NCBI GenBank assembly: GCA_022410635.1
Contig: JAJVDF010000464.1
Span: 34,758-98,757, forward strand
Source: Tretioscincus oriximinensis
Taxonomy: Eukaryota; Chordata; Lepidosauria; Squamata; Gymnophthalmidae
DNA length: 64,000 nucleotides
Direction of reading: 5' to 3'
In this document: positions 14,001 through 23,889 of the stretch, one piece after another
Layout: the number at the start of each line of letters is the position of its first letter
Numbering within the stretch: the stretch's first letter is position 1
Position numbers and translations under genes: made by a program
The notes under the pieces: model-generated
What the model was told of the DNA's origin: nothing
What the model saw: only the letters and a program-made list of their open reading frames with translations
Databases searched by the model: none

Positions 14001-17000
14001 GTCAGGAGATTCTTCAAATAGGCTCCTCACAAAACCTTTGGAAGTAATTTCAGTTGTTCGTCTTGCCTACCAGAACAGGGTTCGAGGCACAGAAAATGAT
14101 TCTCGCCACAAGGACTCAACTGAGAGTAAAATCTCCTTGGGGATCACTCAGTATACTAGAGCACAAGCAGTAAAATCTCAATTATTATTCAAATACTACT
14201 TGAAGGAGCCCGTTGTGTTATGGCAATGCAACAGGCTCCAGTCCCTCCTCCTCCTTGCTCCCTTCTATACCTCCATTCTCTCACTCCCTCGCTCCCTCTC
14301 AGCTCACTTTCACTTGCTGTCTCTTTCTCCTTTTGTGCTTTCCTTCTTCCATTTCTTTATTCCCTTCCTTCTTTCTTACCAACTTTCTTTCTTAATTTCT
14401 TCTTTCTTTCCTTCCCTTCTTTCATCTTTCCCTCCCTTCCTTGTGTCTTCCTTCCAGCTTATTTTCCTTCCTTTCTCTTTGGAGGCTGCCAAAGTTCCAA
14501 GCCCTGTCATTGGTCACTATACCTTGGAATCCTGGACTTTTGTTATATGTACAGATTATAGGGAAGCCAATGATCTTGGGCACTTCCTGCACTAGCTAGA
14601 GAATCTAAGTCACAGTGTTAGTTTGTTATTTCAGAGCATCATATTTAACAGTTTAAGATAAAGCAATTTCTCAGTGACTTCCCACGCCCAGCCTCTTTCT
14701 CAGAAAAGCCACTGGTTTCCACTCCTCGTCCATCTAGTTAAAGCAACAGAGATATATTTAGAACGAATAGAGTAAATGTCACGGACCACCCTGGAGCTGC
14801 GGTCATAACCAAGGTTAAGATGGTTTGAGGCTGTGCTAAGGTTCTAAAAGATCATATGCAAAGATTCGATTTCATTTCTTCTTTGAGCTATTCCTTCGGA
14901 ATGTGATCTGTCCAGTATATTCAGCACTGAAATTCTTTCTGCGCCTTAGACCAATTTTACTCTAATGTTCCGTCCCCACTGAGCCTTGTTCTGGGTTATA
15001 TCTTGGTACAGAGCTTGGCCATCCACATGCCAGTGTAGACTATGGCAGGCCCCAGTCGGAGCCTGCCATAGCCTACACTAACATGTAGATGGCAGGCTCC
15101 TGTTTTGAGGTACAGCCCAGAATATGGCTCAGTGGGGACATTTTCCTTCCCTTCTCTGGCCAATGGCTGACCTTGTGGGCATTACCAGTCTCAGTACAAA
15201 ATATGGGGCATAGCGGGGGACATATGACTTCCTATCCTCTCCCTCTTTGGGTGTAGTTTCTAAATCCCTACTTACTTTGGTAGTCAGGCTTCTTCTTCCA
15301 GCATCGTGTTGCTGCTTTTCAATCCAAGGATGAGCAAAAGGATTTCCTTTGCAACTCTATGATTCTAATGCCTGCCAGCCAGAGGAGAAAGAGAAAGGGG
15401 GACAGGTGCCAAGATAGATAATGTAGGAGCCTGACTACCAAAACAAGCAAAGATTTAAAGAGACCACGCACAGTACAGAAGGGAATAGAATGAAATGAGC
15501 TCCCACTTGTGTCCAGCAGTCACCCATCTGCTTCTCCAGTTTTAGAATCATAGAATCATACAGTTAGAAGAGACCTCAAGGGCCACAGGGTCCTATCCGC
15601 TGCTCGATGCAGGATTCATTAAACCATCCCAGACAGATGACTGTCCAGTCTCTGTTTGAAGACTTCCAGGGAAGGCGAACTCACCACCCCCTGTTCCACT
15701 GGTTTATCACCCTGACTGTTAGAAAGTTTTTTCTGATATCTAATCTAAACCTACTCCCTTGCAGTTTCATCCCATTGTTTCTAGTCCTTCTATGTACCAA
15801 GGAGAACAAGGCGGATCCCTCTGCTCTGTGAAAACCCCTTCAGGTATTTGTAGGCAACTATCAGTTCTCCTCTCAGTCTTCTCTTTTGCAGACTAAACAT
15901 CCCTAGATCCTTTAACCGTTCCTCATAGGACATGGTTTCCAGACCACTCACCATCCTTGTAACTCTCTTTTGTACTTGCTCTAGTTTATCAACGTCCTTT
16001 TTAAATTGGGCCCCCCAGAACTGAACACAGGACTCCAAGTGTGGTCGTACTAAAGTCCTGTAGAGAGGAATAATTACTTCACGTGAGTGAGATTCTATGC
16101 TCCTTTTGATACATCCCAGGATTGTGTTTGCCATTTTTGCAGCTGCTTCACACTGTTGACTCATGTTTAATCTGTGATCTACCAAAACACCCAGGTCCTT
16201 CTCACCTGTGCTGCTGCTCAGACATATTCCTCCCATTCTACATGTGCTGTTTTCATTATTTTTGCCCAGATGTAGGATCTTGCATTTCTCTCTATTAAAT
16301 ACCATTCTGTTAGTTTAGAAGACGAAGATAAGAAATGAACCATATGACTGCATGTGGGAAACCTAGCAGGTATATGTATGCTAGGTTTCCCATATAAAAT
16401 CTGGGATAGAGCTTTGGAACTTTAATAATTAACTCCATCATTGCTGGTGGGAGTGATAGTCCTTGAATCTCTCCAGCATTGAAGACAAGTTCCAGAGTGT
16501 TTCATCCTCTGTCAAATCTTATTGCTAGCAAACCTGTTTAATGAATATTCAGCCAAAATATGTCTGAAATTTCTACCCATTGGGGCTCGCTTTCTGTCCC
16601 CTCTTTTTCTTTGCACAACAATCTTTCATTGTCTGAATATTCTTGTACTTCAGAGGTAGTCAAGGGCAACATTTCACTAAGTATACGTTCTTTGCCTCAG
16701 AGGCATAGTAGTTAAGGCAAGCAGAACTAAAAGAAAATTAATGGCAAGTGCACATCTAAGAATAAAATGACTAATAGCAATTTGAAGGCTGCATCCGTTG
16801 TGGATGAATATTGTATTTATTCCACTGCATTCCGATATTTCACAATAAAGCACTGTCCAGACAACTTTATTCCAAGATATCCATGTTTTCCTCCAGCTGT
16901 AGCAGAATAAGATTTTTTTTAAAATAGCTGTGCTAGTTTGGGTCCAGAAAATCTAGCAAGGGCGTCTTTTGGCACTTGTGTACCTGAAGAAGTACCTGAA

Positions 17001-17753
17001 GACTTGTCTACGAAAGCTCAAGCCACCTGTTCTATTTCTTGTTACCCTCTAAAATGCTACAGGACTTGATTCTATGGACGAATAAGATATAGCTGTATTA
17101 GATGGGATCCAGTATATCTAGCCAGCGGTCTCATAGCACCTTAAGAGATTAACAAAGCTCCATCCACATGGCTCATTGTGGGTCACATCTCGGGACAGAG
17201 TTTAGCCATCCACATTCCAATATACAGGGTGTTACAAAAATGTATACACACTTTGAACTTTCATAGAAAATTTATTTACTGTTCTACAAAGTTAAATTTC
17301 AGGATTTCCCGCTCTACGAGGCTAATGTTATATTATGTTTAAGCTTTCTAATTTCCTGAAATGTAACATTGTAGAACAGTAAATAAATTTTCTATGGAAG
17401 TTCACAGTGTGTATACATTTTTGAAGCACCCTGTAGACAATGGCAGGGCCCATTTGGGGACTGCCATATTCTACACTGGCATGTAGTTGGCAGGCTCCTA
17501 TTCCTGCCCAGGAATAAGACTCTGTGTGAATGCAGCATATTTTGTGTATCTAGCCCGACATCCTTCCACGATACCCCAAGTCTGTTGCACATTCTGAACA
17601 CATAATCTTCTTTCAATGGGGCTACAGGATAAGTACCTTCAGCATAAATTCTGAAATTATATAGTATTTCAGGAAATTCCAATCATAAAAGAAGCTTCAT
17701 GCAATTCTTCTGTACCGAAGTCGAATTAGGATTGCAAGAGAAAAGTACTTACC
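1895..17753 (-). CDS. PLIN1: PLIN1 (perilipin 1), partial gene, 3' end off the left edge
   Basis: Perilipin 1 coats lipid droplets of fat cells and controls lipase access (family knowledge). Five coding exons join without a phase conflict: 13942-13898, 7752-7551, 5856-5780, 4516-4264 and 2067-1895, giving 250 codons. The start is the ATG at 13942; the first exon is short and lysine-rich (MAAKRKPVIQNGSLK). Exon 2 carries the PAT-domain core, with LPIVSSTC, KEAHPLV, YEKG and SLAAWS in the order typical of perilipins. Exon 3 has ACRGLD and PAL. Exon 4 encodes the small-residue helical region, ending in KFLLPKSE. Exon 5 contains QELGAWIP, matching the family's AMWIP-type motif. The long acidic last exon known in this gene is not in the window. 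An upstream noncoding exon probably ends at 17753. Position next to PEX11A supports the identification. The introns are rich in repeats but the exons are intact. Confidence 0.93.
2240..2575 (+). mobile_element. LINE/SINE 3' end with GGCCGCCCTGA tail
   Basis: It contains TGTTGGCCGCCCTGAAATC and a GGTATAGGGTGGGGTATAAG end, related to 43360-43558. It is a common reptile retroelement 3' end; I cannot name the family. Confidence 0.55.
2580..4263. other. PLIN1 intron 5 (left part), no gene recognised
   Basis: Only short open frames without family resemblance. One minus frame (3429-3674) was tested as a PLIN1 exon and rejected. Confidence 0.7.
4264..4516 (-). CDS. PLIN1: PLIN1 coding exon 4
   Basis: 253 nt between acceptor TTTCTCTAG and donor CAG|GTTGGT. 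Phase 0 in and 1 out. It begins VTSDLKESIL, continues with alanine/glycine-rich amphipathic repeats (SGTVGAALGLA) and ends KFLLPKSENKSG, as in perilipins. Confidence 0.92.
4517..7550. other. PLIN1 introns around exon 3, no further gene
   Basis: Apart from the exon at 5780-5856, only unique-looking AT-rich sequence was seen. Confidence 0.65.
5780..5856 (-). CDS. PLIN1: PLIN1 coding exon 3
   Basis: 77 nt between acceptor TTAGTTGCAG and donor AAA|GTAAGT. Phase 1 in and 0 out. It encodes LACRGLDNLEQKVPAL, closely matching the perilipin segment after the PAT core. Confidence 0.92.
7551..7752 (-). CDS. PLIN1: PLIN1 coding exon 2 (PAT domain core)
   Basis: The acceptor is CTTCATAG and the donor C|GTATGT. 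Length is 202 nt, phase 0 in and phase 1 out. It encodes the motifs SSTC, KEAHPLV, AYEKG and SLAAWS, characteristic of the perilipin PAT domain. This is the clearest evidence for the gene. Confidence 0.93.
7911..8081. mobile_element. P2 foldback MITE, near-perfect 171-bp palindrome
   Basis: Arms of about 79 nt (7911-7989 and 8003-8081) pair with three mismatches around a short loop. The arms contain GGCATAAGCTT and GTAGACANGTCTAC. Related elements lie at 8809-8965, 16922-17102, 24575-24791, 32500-32590, 48691-48863 and 54950-55050. They resemble hAT-type MITEs of reptiles, but that assignment is from memory. It is in PLIN1 intron 2. Confidence 0.85.
8410..8808 (+). mobile_element. AT-rich retroelement fragment with (ATTCT)n tail
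   Basis: The end CACACTTGGCCAATAAAG plus (ATTCT)n at 8783-8808 looks like a LINE 3' end with polyadenylation signal. The 5' part holds an (AT/ACAT) run at 8455-8490. It splits a foldback MITE whose pieces lie at 8385-8409 and 8809-8965. Confidence 0.5.
8809..8965. mobile_element. P2 MITE, right part
   Basis: Contains CCTATGAAAGCTCACGCC and GTTTCTAAGGTGCTACGAAA. The matching left piece ends near 8409, before an inserted retroelement fragment. Confidence 0.65.
9266..9440 (+). mobile_element. Second tRNA-derived SINE family, fragment
   Basis: Contains AGCTGGGTGACCTTGGTCTA and CACAAGGTGTCTGTTGTGAA. Confidence 0.65.
9785..10360 (+). mobile_element. CR1/L2-superfamily LINE 3' end
   Basis: Frames encode RVNRENMFSLSHNTRTRGPS and RTDKGKCFFTQRVIGLWNLLP, a known LINE ORF2 C-terminus. 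The 3' end is a CTTATGTT repeat. It lies in PLIN1 intron 2. Confidence 0.85.
10684..11130 (-). mobile_element. tRNA-derived SINE with expanded (CTT)n tail
   Basis: Same family as 1460-1770. The 3' tail has grown to about 150 bp of GAA triplets on the plus strand (10685-10835), with an ambiguous base at 10740. Confidence 0.85.
10685..10835 (+). repeat. (GAA)n microsatellite, about 50 units
   Basis: Uninterrupted GAA triplets apart from one N at 10740, growing from the SINE tail. The length may be misassembled. Confidence 0.95.
11685..12197 (+). mobile_element. CR1/L2-superfamily LINE 3' end
   Basis: Same family as 9785-10360, with internal deletions. It encodes EVYKIMHGMDRTRGPSLEL and RVIGLWNFLP. 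Confidence 0.85.
12200..13590. other. PLIN1 intron 2, nothing recognised besides one SINE
   Basis: AT-rich sequence; one SINE at 12660-12890. Confidence 0.65.
12660..12890 (-). mobile_element. Second tRNA-derived SINE family, inverted
   Basis: Contains TATTCCCCACTTTTCTCAAT and CACAACAGACACCTTGTGAA. It has the (GAA) tail more usual in the first family, so 3' ends may be shared. Confidence 0.7.
13591..13664. mobile_element. Short foldback MITE (P3), 32-nt arms
   Basis: The left arm starts CTGCTCAAAACAATTAAGGG; the right arm is its inverse with one mismatch. Loop of about 10 nt. TATA before it suggests a Tc1/mariner-type derivative. Confidence 0.8.
13898..13957 (-). CDS. PLIN1: PLIN1 first coding exon
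   Basis: The acceptor is TTTGCTTTACAG at 13958 and above, and the donor is AAG|GTAAGTG below 13898. Translation starts at the ATG at 13942, leaving 15 nt of 5'UTR in the exon. The 15 codons end in phase 0, which fits the next exon. Confidence 0.85.
14270..14480 (+). repeat. Pyrimidine-rich tract, (TTCC/TTTC)n-like
   Basis: About 200 nt of almost pure C and T. It lies in PLIN1 intron 1, to the right of the first coding exon. Open frames here are compositional. Confidence 0.8.
14972..15140. mobile_element. P1 palindromic MITE, complete 169-bp copy
   Basis: It starts GTCCCCACTGAGCC and ends GGCTCAGTGGGGAC. The arms contain TGTAGACTATGGCAGGC and its inverse. Six more copies or pieces of the same palindrome are in the window. 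No transposase is seen, and I do not recognise the family. Confidence 0.8.
15541..16313 (-). mobile_element. CR1 LINE 3' end with ORF2 C-terminus
   Basis: A 171-codon frame (16305-15790) contains EKDLGVLVDHRLNMSQQC, ILGCIKRSI, LVRPHLESCVQFWG and YEERLKDLGMFSLQKRRLRG, the standard CR1 ORF2 C-terminus. The element ends in a 3'UTR with the ATTCTATGATTCTA tail at 15541. It lies in PLIN1 intron 1. Confidence 0.93.
16922..17157. mobile_element. P2 MITE plus part of a second copy
   Basis: One copy spans 16922-17102, with TCTAGCAAGGGCGTC and GTCTACGAAAGCTCAAGCC. A left arm of a second copy (CTCATAGCACCTTAAGAGAT) follows to 17157 and abuts a P1 MITE. Confidence 0.65.
17158..17540. mobile_element. P1 palindromic MITE, split by a mariner-type MITE
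   Basis: The left half is 17158-17222 (ATCTCGGGACAGAGTTTAGC) and the right half 17436-17540 (GACAATGGCAGGGCCC onward). The 209-bp insert at 17225-17433 sits at its centre. Confidence 0.8.
17225..17433. mobile_element. Mariner-type MITE (209 bp, TA target duplication)
   Basis: It starts CAGGGTG and ends CACCCTG, with TA on both sides (17223-17224, 17434-17435). Terminal inverted repeats of about 80 nt include ATGTATACACACT and ATTTACTGTTCTACAA. No transposase. Confidence 0.85.
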
Positions 17754-17830
17754 AACTGCAGATGTCAACCTATGTGCTAGAAATGGACCGTTTGTAGTCC
17801 TCCCGTCGACACTTTGACCAAAATGGTCTT
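17753..17830 (-). other. PLIN1: Possible PLIN1 5' noncoding exon (right border unknown)
   Basis: On the minus strand a strong donor (CAGTTG|GTAAGTACTT) lies at 17753, upstream of the acceptor of the first coding exon. PLIN1 has a noncoding first exon in mammals, so this is a plausible counterpart. There is no obvious TATA box, and the outer border given here is arbitrary. Confidence 0.35.
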
Positions 17831-19127
17831 GCCCCTGATGATTATCCTGGAGAAACCCTCCTTCTGTTCCAGTGAGTTAAAATGCTTGCCAGCTTTCCGT
17901 GGCTAAAGAAGTCCCTTGGACCCTGCAAGATTTCTGAAATACTGTCTGCCTGCAATCTGCCTCAAAGATCAGCAGAGTGAAAGGGGACAATTGCAAAGAC
18001 AGACAGAAGAATTACATATCCTCTAATCTGGTTCTTCCAGACTTTTGTTTTTAGAAGGGTTTTTTTAAGTGTTCCTATAAATGCAACAGTTTTGAGGGAC
18101 AGATAACAAACAAAAGAAATTCTACAAAAAACCCCATCACACAGACACCTTTAGCATCTTTTACTGAATGCTCATAATATACTTACAGCTTTAATATGGA
18201 AACAATGAATGCTTTCTTTTTGGGAAAATCTTTCAGAGAGGAAAAAAAATACCAAGGGAATTTCAGGAGTTTCTCATTGTGAAACCCAGCACAGAACAGT
18301 TTTCTGGCCATCCCACAATGCCCTTTCTTCTCATAGGCAATGTTTTTATCCATTTCTTGTACAACCTGAAATTTCTCTATCAAGAACACGGTTGTAGATA
18401 AATTTAGAATATCCTACAGATTGCTACCTATCATCTGCTCAGACATTTCCTGGGAGGAAAGGCCGTATCAGAAGGAGCACCCCCTGAGGAGGGCCTCCTT
18501 CCATATAGTCTCACCTGTACACTGAGATCTCCAAAAGGAAGCCAGCTTGTAGTTCTTCCTCTTTTGGAGATGCGAGGGGAGGGGCACACACAGGGGGCAG
18601 ACTGGCCAGGATGCCAGCTTGCCCAATGGCAAAAGGGCCCCTGATGAAGTGGTTTACCTGCATTTTAAAAGCTGTGGTGTCTGTGATCCTTTGCATGCAC
18701 GCAAGCAGCCTACACAAATTCCGGTACATGATGGACTGAGAATTGGCATGTGGCATATGAGGTTTTGGGGTTCAGCAGTTACTACGTGCATGCTCCCTCC
18801 CACTGCACAGCCGTTCAATGGGTGGACACCCTTGTCTCCCAGTCTGCCACTGGGCACATGGCAGGGCCTCCTCTGTATTGCCTTCCAGAATCTGGAATGC
18901 CGTTCCTCTAGAGACTCAATAGGTATCTATCCTGAATGACTTTTGACTCCTAGCTCCCTTCATGTTGGGTTGGGGATAGAGAGGAACGGAGGGAGGACGT
19001 GGTTCTTTTTAAATGCTGTACTAATGTGCATTTTTTAGTCTTGCTTTATCCACCCTGGGACCTATTGTGAAAAAAAAAATCTATATCACCCTCAAGGTAG
19101 TCTTATGATTCAATGATAGTAGTACTA
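17754..19127. other. Presumed PLIN1 promoter side, no gene
   Basis: No TATA box or coding region identified. 18480-19080 has retroelement-like sequence (CCAGAATCTGGAATGCCG) that I cannot assign. Confidence 0.5.
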
Positions 19128-19445
19128 CTAGGAGGAGGAGGAGGATGAAGAAGAATCTGTTTTTTGTATCCCACCCTTCTCACCTGGAGGGACTCAGAGC
19201 AGCTCACAAGGATAATTTTCACCCCGATTCCTCATTGCTAAAAAAAATACGCAAAATGCAGCAACAGTGTGGTGGCACTCATTAATCTATTTGATATTGT
19301 AATTGGAAATCTACTTTCTTTCAAACAGCTGAGTCAGCTGAAGCTAAGGCCAGTAGAGGGCGTTCCCTTCTCTTCACAGCCAGCACAGAGCTTTGAGAAT
19401 AGATCTCTCGCATGAAAGAGCATCTCTTAACCTCTGCGCCATTCG
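19128..19445 (-). mobile_element. tRNA-derived SINE, (CTT)n tail
   Basis: Contains TATCCCACCCTTCTCACCTG and the inverted head region CATCTCTTAACCTCTGCGCC. It lies in the PLIN1-PEX11A intergenic region. Confidence 0.8.
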
Positions 19446-20150
19446 TAGGTTAAGCTAAGTGGCAACAAGCCGTCCAGTGACTTTCACCCTATGGCTGGAG
19501 CCTTCAGCCACAATGGCCCAGATTTCAACCTGATCTCTCACTATTCCTGCATTCCACCGATTCACACTGATCTAGCACCCGTTGGCGATGAAGCGGAGCA
19601 AATGAAAAGCGTTAGGCCTCTCGAGTGGAAACAATAATGCATTTTAAAAGTCGGAAGAGATTTTGCAAACAAAACTCTGTGCAAAATTAAATTTATAGAT
19701 CTGCAGACAGAACAGATTTATTATATCCCCTTTCCAATCCAGGGCAGGGAACAGTGATCTTCCTCTACTTTTTTTTCCTTGCTAAATAGCTTCTGTCTGT
19801 GCCGAGTACATTTAATTGCCAAGTGTCCAGGCCACTGTTTCGGAGAAAGCTTTGCCCTTTGTACCACTGTCTGAAGAAAGCGACACTTTCTCAAGCTCAT
19901 AGAAAGACTTTCTTGCCCGTTGCTACATTTTCCCTATATTTTTTTTGGCAATGAAGAATCGGGGTGAGAAGCAGAACAAGGGAAACAAAGTAAAAACAAT
20001 GAAAAAGCTGTGCAGAGATCAGAAGTCTTTGTATTTTGGGAGCAGAGCAGTGCTCTTAGGATTTAAGTGTGGGGTGGAGAAATGAGCTGATGTGTTATTG
20101 GCTGCTTCCACACACAAGCTTAAAGCATGGAATATCAGGATATTCCAGGC

Positions 20151-21023
20151 CAGGGTTGGGCAAACTTTTTGGAGTCGCGAGCCATTTTGTAGCCACACCC
20201 ACTTCCCAGGGTGACTTGCGGGTCGCACGGCCATGACCCCTTCCCAAGCCCTGTCCCTTCCCAAGCCACACCCCCTTCCCAAGCCACACCCCCTTTTTTA
20301 CCTTCCTTTTTCTTTCCTGCTTTCCTGTCTTCTTTCTCTCTCTTTTTCTTTTCTTTCAGGTTTGCAGACATGGGTAGGGTTGCCATACGTCCCGGTAAAC
20401 CGGGACAATCACGGTTTTAGGAACAATTTTACTGTCCCGTCTGGATTAAAGAAAAAGGTTTTAAAGTCCCGGGTTGCAGCTAACCCCCCCGCCGCTAACA
20501 CCCCCCGCTGCCACCACTAACCCTGCCGCCACAGCTGCGCGCAGGCACGCGTGCGCGCGTGCGCATGGACGATTGTGAGCAGGCAGGAAAGAGGTTCTGC
20601 TTGTCTCGCTACAAGCATCTGTATGCGCATGCGCGCGCGCGCACGCACACCCCACCCCCGTCCCGGGGGTGTCATCAGTGAGCGACTGCTGACTGCCTGA
20701 CTCGGCCGCCTGCCTGTGGTTGTGTGCAGGCACTGTGTGCTGCTTGCCAATAGTAGTTTCTGGTTTGGAAACTGCTGTTGGAGCTCAGCATGCGCAGTGT
20801 CAGGCAGGCTGCAGACGCTTGCTGCTGATGTCCAGAACTGCTCTTGGGGGTGTGCACCTTTTTGGATGACATGGACATGGCACACACCACCAAGATCAGT
20901 TCCAGAGATTTTGGGGAGGTAAAACGGGGGACATTCCCCCCCCCCCCGGGTTCTTCTGATGAAGTCAGATCCACACCCAAGTAGCCAAAGAGCTGCAGGT
21001 GGCTCAAGAGCCACAGTTTCTGA
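20151..21023. mobile_element. hAT-like element with nested GC-rich repeat
   Basis: The left end CAGGGTTGGGCAAACTTTTT and the right end CAAGAGCCACAGTTTCTGAC resemble the termini of a widespread hAT MITE. Inside lies another repeat starting AGGGTTGCCATACGTCCCGG (20374), with C-rich and CG-alternating sequence. Borders are approximate. Confidence 0.55.
20525..20652 (+). repeat. Alternating CG/CA-rich tracts
   Basis: GCACGCGTGCGCGCGTGCGC near 20546 and GCGCATGCGCGCGCGCGCAC near 20625 alternate purine and pyrimidine and could adopt Z-DNA. Confidence 0.75.
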
Positions 21024-21819
21024 CCCATGTTGCAGGCTATAAGCTGTTGCGCTCCTGCCTGCATGCCCCTGCTTCCTTGTTCACCAGTGCTGGGGATCCC
21101 CTTACATGTCACCATAGCAACCCAGTGGTGAACTGGGTCTAAAAATATTGGTAGCCAGGAGACAAAGGGAACATCACCCATAAAGCTATGATTTGGGTGG
21201 CAGCCCAGCGGGAAGGAGGAAGCAGGGATGACAGCACACATGTGGCAACTGCCAAATCAAAAATCTCACACCCCACGCACCAAATTCTCTGCACATATGA
21301 AAATTTCATTTGCGTGCCAGAATTCTGGTACAGTAAGCATCGCGTAATACAGGCAGGACCAACAGCAGCTTTAAAAAGGTTGTAAATACTGGGACAGGTG
21401 GGGGAACCTACTTCATCCTTAGGGGACCACTTGCCATTGGGCAAGTTCACACTGGCCAGTCCACCCTTGACGCCAGCAATCACGACCAGCTACCTTTACC
21501 ATGATGAGCTGATTCACCCAACAATTCAAACAAGCCTTCTTCCAAAATACATAAAAGCTCACATATAGCAACTAAAGAAACCAATACAATAAAACTAAGG
21601 AGATCAATAAATCATCTGGAAGCCCAATGCGTATCCTGCTTTGCAATTAAAACACAAAACACAGCATTTAACCTGCCTTCCCAAACCTTATGTAGTAGAT
21701 CTGTTCTCTCCCTGTTTTATCAAATGAAATTAGAGTCCTTGGGCCATTATATTTACTCTTACTCCTTCCGTCCAGAAGAATGAGTTTAATGTGTTTTGCT
21801 TAGGTTTTTTTTCATGGCA

Positions 21820-22010
21820 TAAACCAGGATATTTATAGGCAGCTATCAGGTCTTCTCTCAGTCTTCTTTTTGCAGACTAAACATCCCTAGATCCTTTAAT
21901 CGTTCCTCACGGGACATGGTTTCCAGACCACATCCTTGTAACTGAACTTGCTCTTGTTTATCGATGTCCTTTTTAAATTGGGGTGCCCAGAACTAAACAC
22001 GGTTCTCTAA
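21820..22010 (-). mobile_element. CR1 LINE fragment
   Basis: It repeats, with gaps, the stretch at 15840-16010 (for example the equivalents of CTTTGCAGACTAAACATCCC and GGACATGGTTTCCAGACCA). Confidence 0.8.
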
Positions 22011-22102
22011 GAGTACTCTGACCACTAAAGGGAGGAGAATAGATGGAAATCTGTGGTGAGGGTCTTGGTTTAGGCAAGAAATGAGGAATACAGAAGTTCT
22101 CC

Positions 22103-22832
22103 TGTGGCAACCCCTACTTGAGAGCCCCACTATTAGATGACCCTCACAGTCAGGGGTGCCACAATATCCACCCTGTTGCCCAATCCAGCACCCATGACTA
22201 CTTGGAGCAACAGTCATAGCCTCAGGCCTACACAAGGCCTCTGTGTTTACCTCAGTGACGGGGCTTTATTCCCAGCCCCCACCAGTAGCTGCTTATTTAG
22301 TGTTATTACAGAAACAAAAGAAAGAGATATTTGAATTGAAACAAATAAGTTTGTTTACAAACAAGAAATAGAAAGAAGAAAAGAATAATAAAGCTTTGGC
22401 TTTTATAAAGTAAGCCTGACTCAAGCTCAAACTCCCAGCAAGAGCAACCTTTGTTTCCAGAACTTAAAGCGACAGTCACAATGTCTATTTGTTTGTTTTA
22501 GCCCCAAGTCAAGCCTCAACTTTGACTCTTTCAGGCCACCATACACTCCCACCCCCTCCCCCTGGGGCAGATCAGAAGCGGACCCCTCTGTCCACTTGCT
22601 ACACCACAAGTCTCACTCGACAGAAAGGCCCCTAGCCCTGGTCAGCTTCCCTTTTATCTGCTGACCCGCCGGCTATTCGAGGCCCCATTGGCTGGCTCCT
22701 CCAGCCACGCCCCCTCCCACACAGGGATTCAGGAAGCCACGCCCCTGCTCGGGCCTGCTCTTCCCCCCTCCCTCTGGGATATCTGTTAAGTTTATAAAAG
22801 AAAAACAAACCTTTAAAATGGAGGACGCCACA
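22103..22832 (-). mobile_element. Solo LTR (730 bp), minus orientation
   Basis: It begins TGTGGCGTCC and ends TTGCCACA (minus strand), so it has TG...CA ends with a short inverted repeat. It contains a TATA-like AATAAAAGG and AATAAA signals. The flanks TCTCC and CCTCC agree at 4 of 5 bases. No internal coding region is present. Confidence 0.8.
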
Positions 22833-23889
22833 CCTCCACTTCTGACTGTGGCTTGATTTGCGCCTGATCTGGGCAAATAATTCAAGTGATTAGTAGGAGT
22901 GAAACTGCCACATTGCTATTCCCCCTTCCCTATTGGCTTCAAAGTCAGTCTGAAATATCCCATACACTTATGTTGAACAAGCTGCATTTAAGTAATCCAC
23001 ATCATTCCTGAGCCCTGGAAACATTCCTGCAAGCATGCAAATGTTATGTTTGACTTTCTGTGTTCTACACGCTTGGCTTGCCCGCTTCCCTCCCTTCCCC
23101 TCATATGATTGGGTGAAAAAGTGTTCAGGGCCAATTACTCATGCAGAAGAAGGAAAAGTAGAATACAGCCTTTGCACATCTTGCTCCTGGGTAAGCAGCA
23201 GGAGATTGTTCACTCTCATACAAAGCACAAATTCTCATGCAGAAAGGTACCGGGGGTGTGTGCCTCACCCCATTTCCTGTTTGGTGATGTCACTTCCGGG
23301 CTGCTTCCAGAAAGGGCATCGCAGGGGCTGCAAGTGACATCACAAATGATGTCATTTTGTCTCTGCTTCTGGGAATAATGCCAGGAGAGACGTCATTTCC
23401 AGGCCTGCCCTGGACGTGACATCACAGAATTTTCACATGTGCAAAATGCATGTGGAGAACTCCAAAGGAGGAAGATTATCGGGCCCCCAGGGAAAGATTT
23501 CCCGCCAGAAAACTGCCAGCACTGATGCTGTCTCCACTAGCAGATGGGAATGAGCCCATGACTATTCTCTACAGAGAGACAAAGCCCAACGTGGCCAAAC
23601 GAGTGTCAAACTGGTAGAATCCTGTCCCCTATGGATACTGTTTTTCTATGTGCTGCAGTGGATTTGGAAGCAGAGGTCTCACTTTCCCGAGCTTCCATTC
23701 GAACAATGTCAAGGATTCCTTTGAACAAACTAATTCATGCATCTCCCTAAGGATTACACTAGGCTTTGTCACACACGCAGGAAGATTTAAATCTGTTATA
23801 AAAACAGCTATTCAGTAACACTGCTGAGCCAGGTTTCTGCTCAAAAGAGCTCCCTCCTTTGTCCCCCATTATGGTCAGCTTTTCACTCT

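Noticed and set aside
13972..14595. 207-codon plus-strand frame
   Set aside because: Half of it is the pyrimidine-rich tract, with no domain. It lies just to the right of the first PLIN1 coding exon and would be antisense intron.
15790..16305. 171-codon frame as a possible host gene
   Set aside because: It is the CR1 LINE ORF2 C-terminus.
17811..17830. TTTGACCAAAATGGTC as a nuclear receptor site near PLIN1 exon 1
   Set aside because: The half sites are in everted form with poor spacing and do not fit a DR1, so it is not called.
20461..21241. Overlapping minus-strand frames of 90-188 codons
   Set aside because: GC-rich transposon sequence keeps several frames open at once. Ala/His/Cys-rich composition without motifs.
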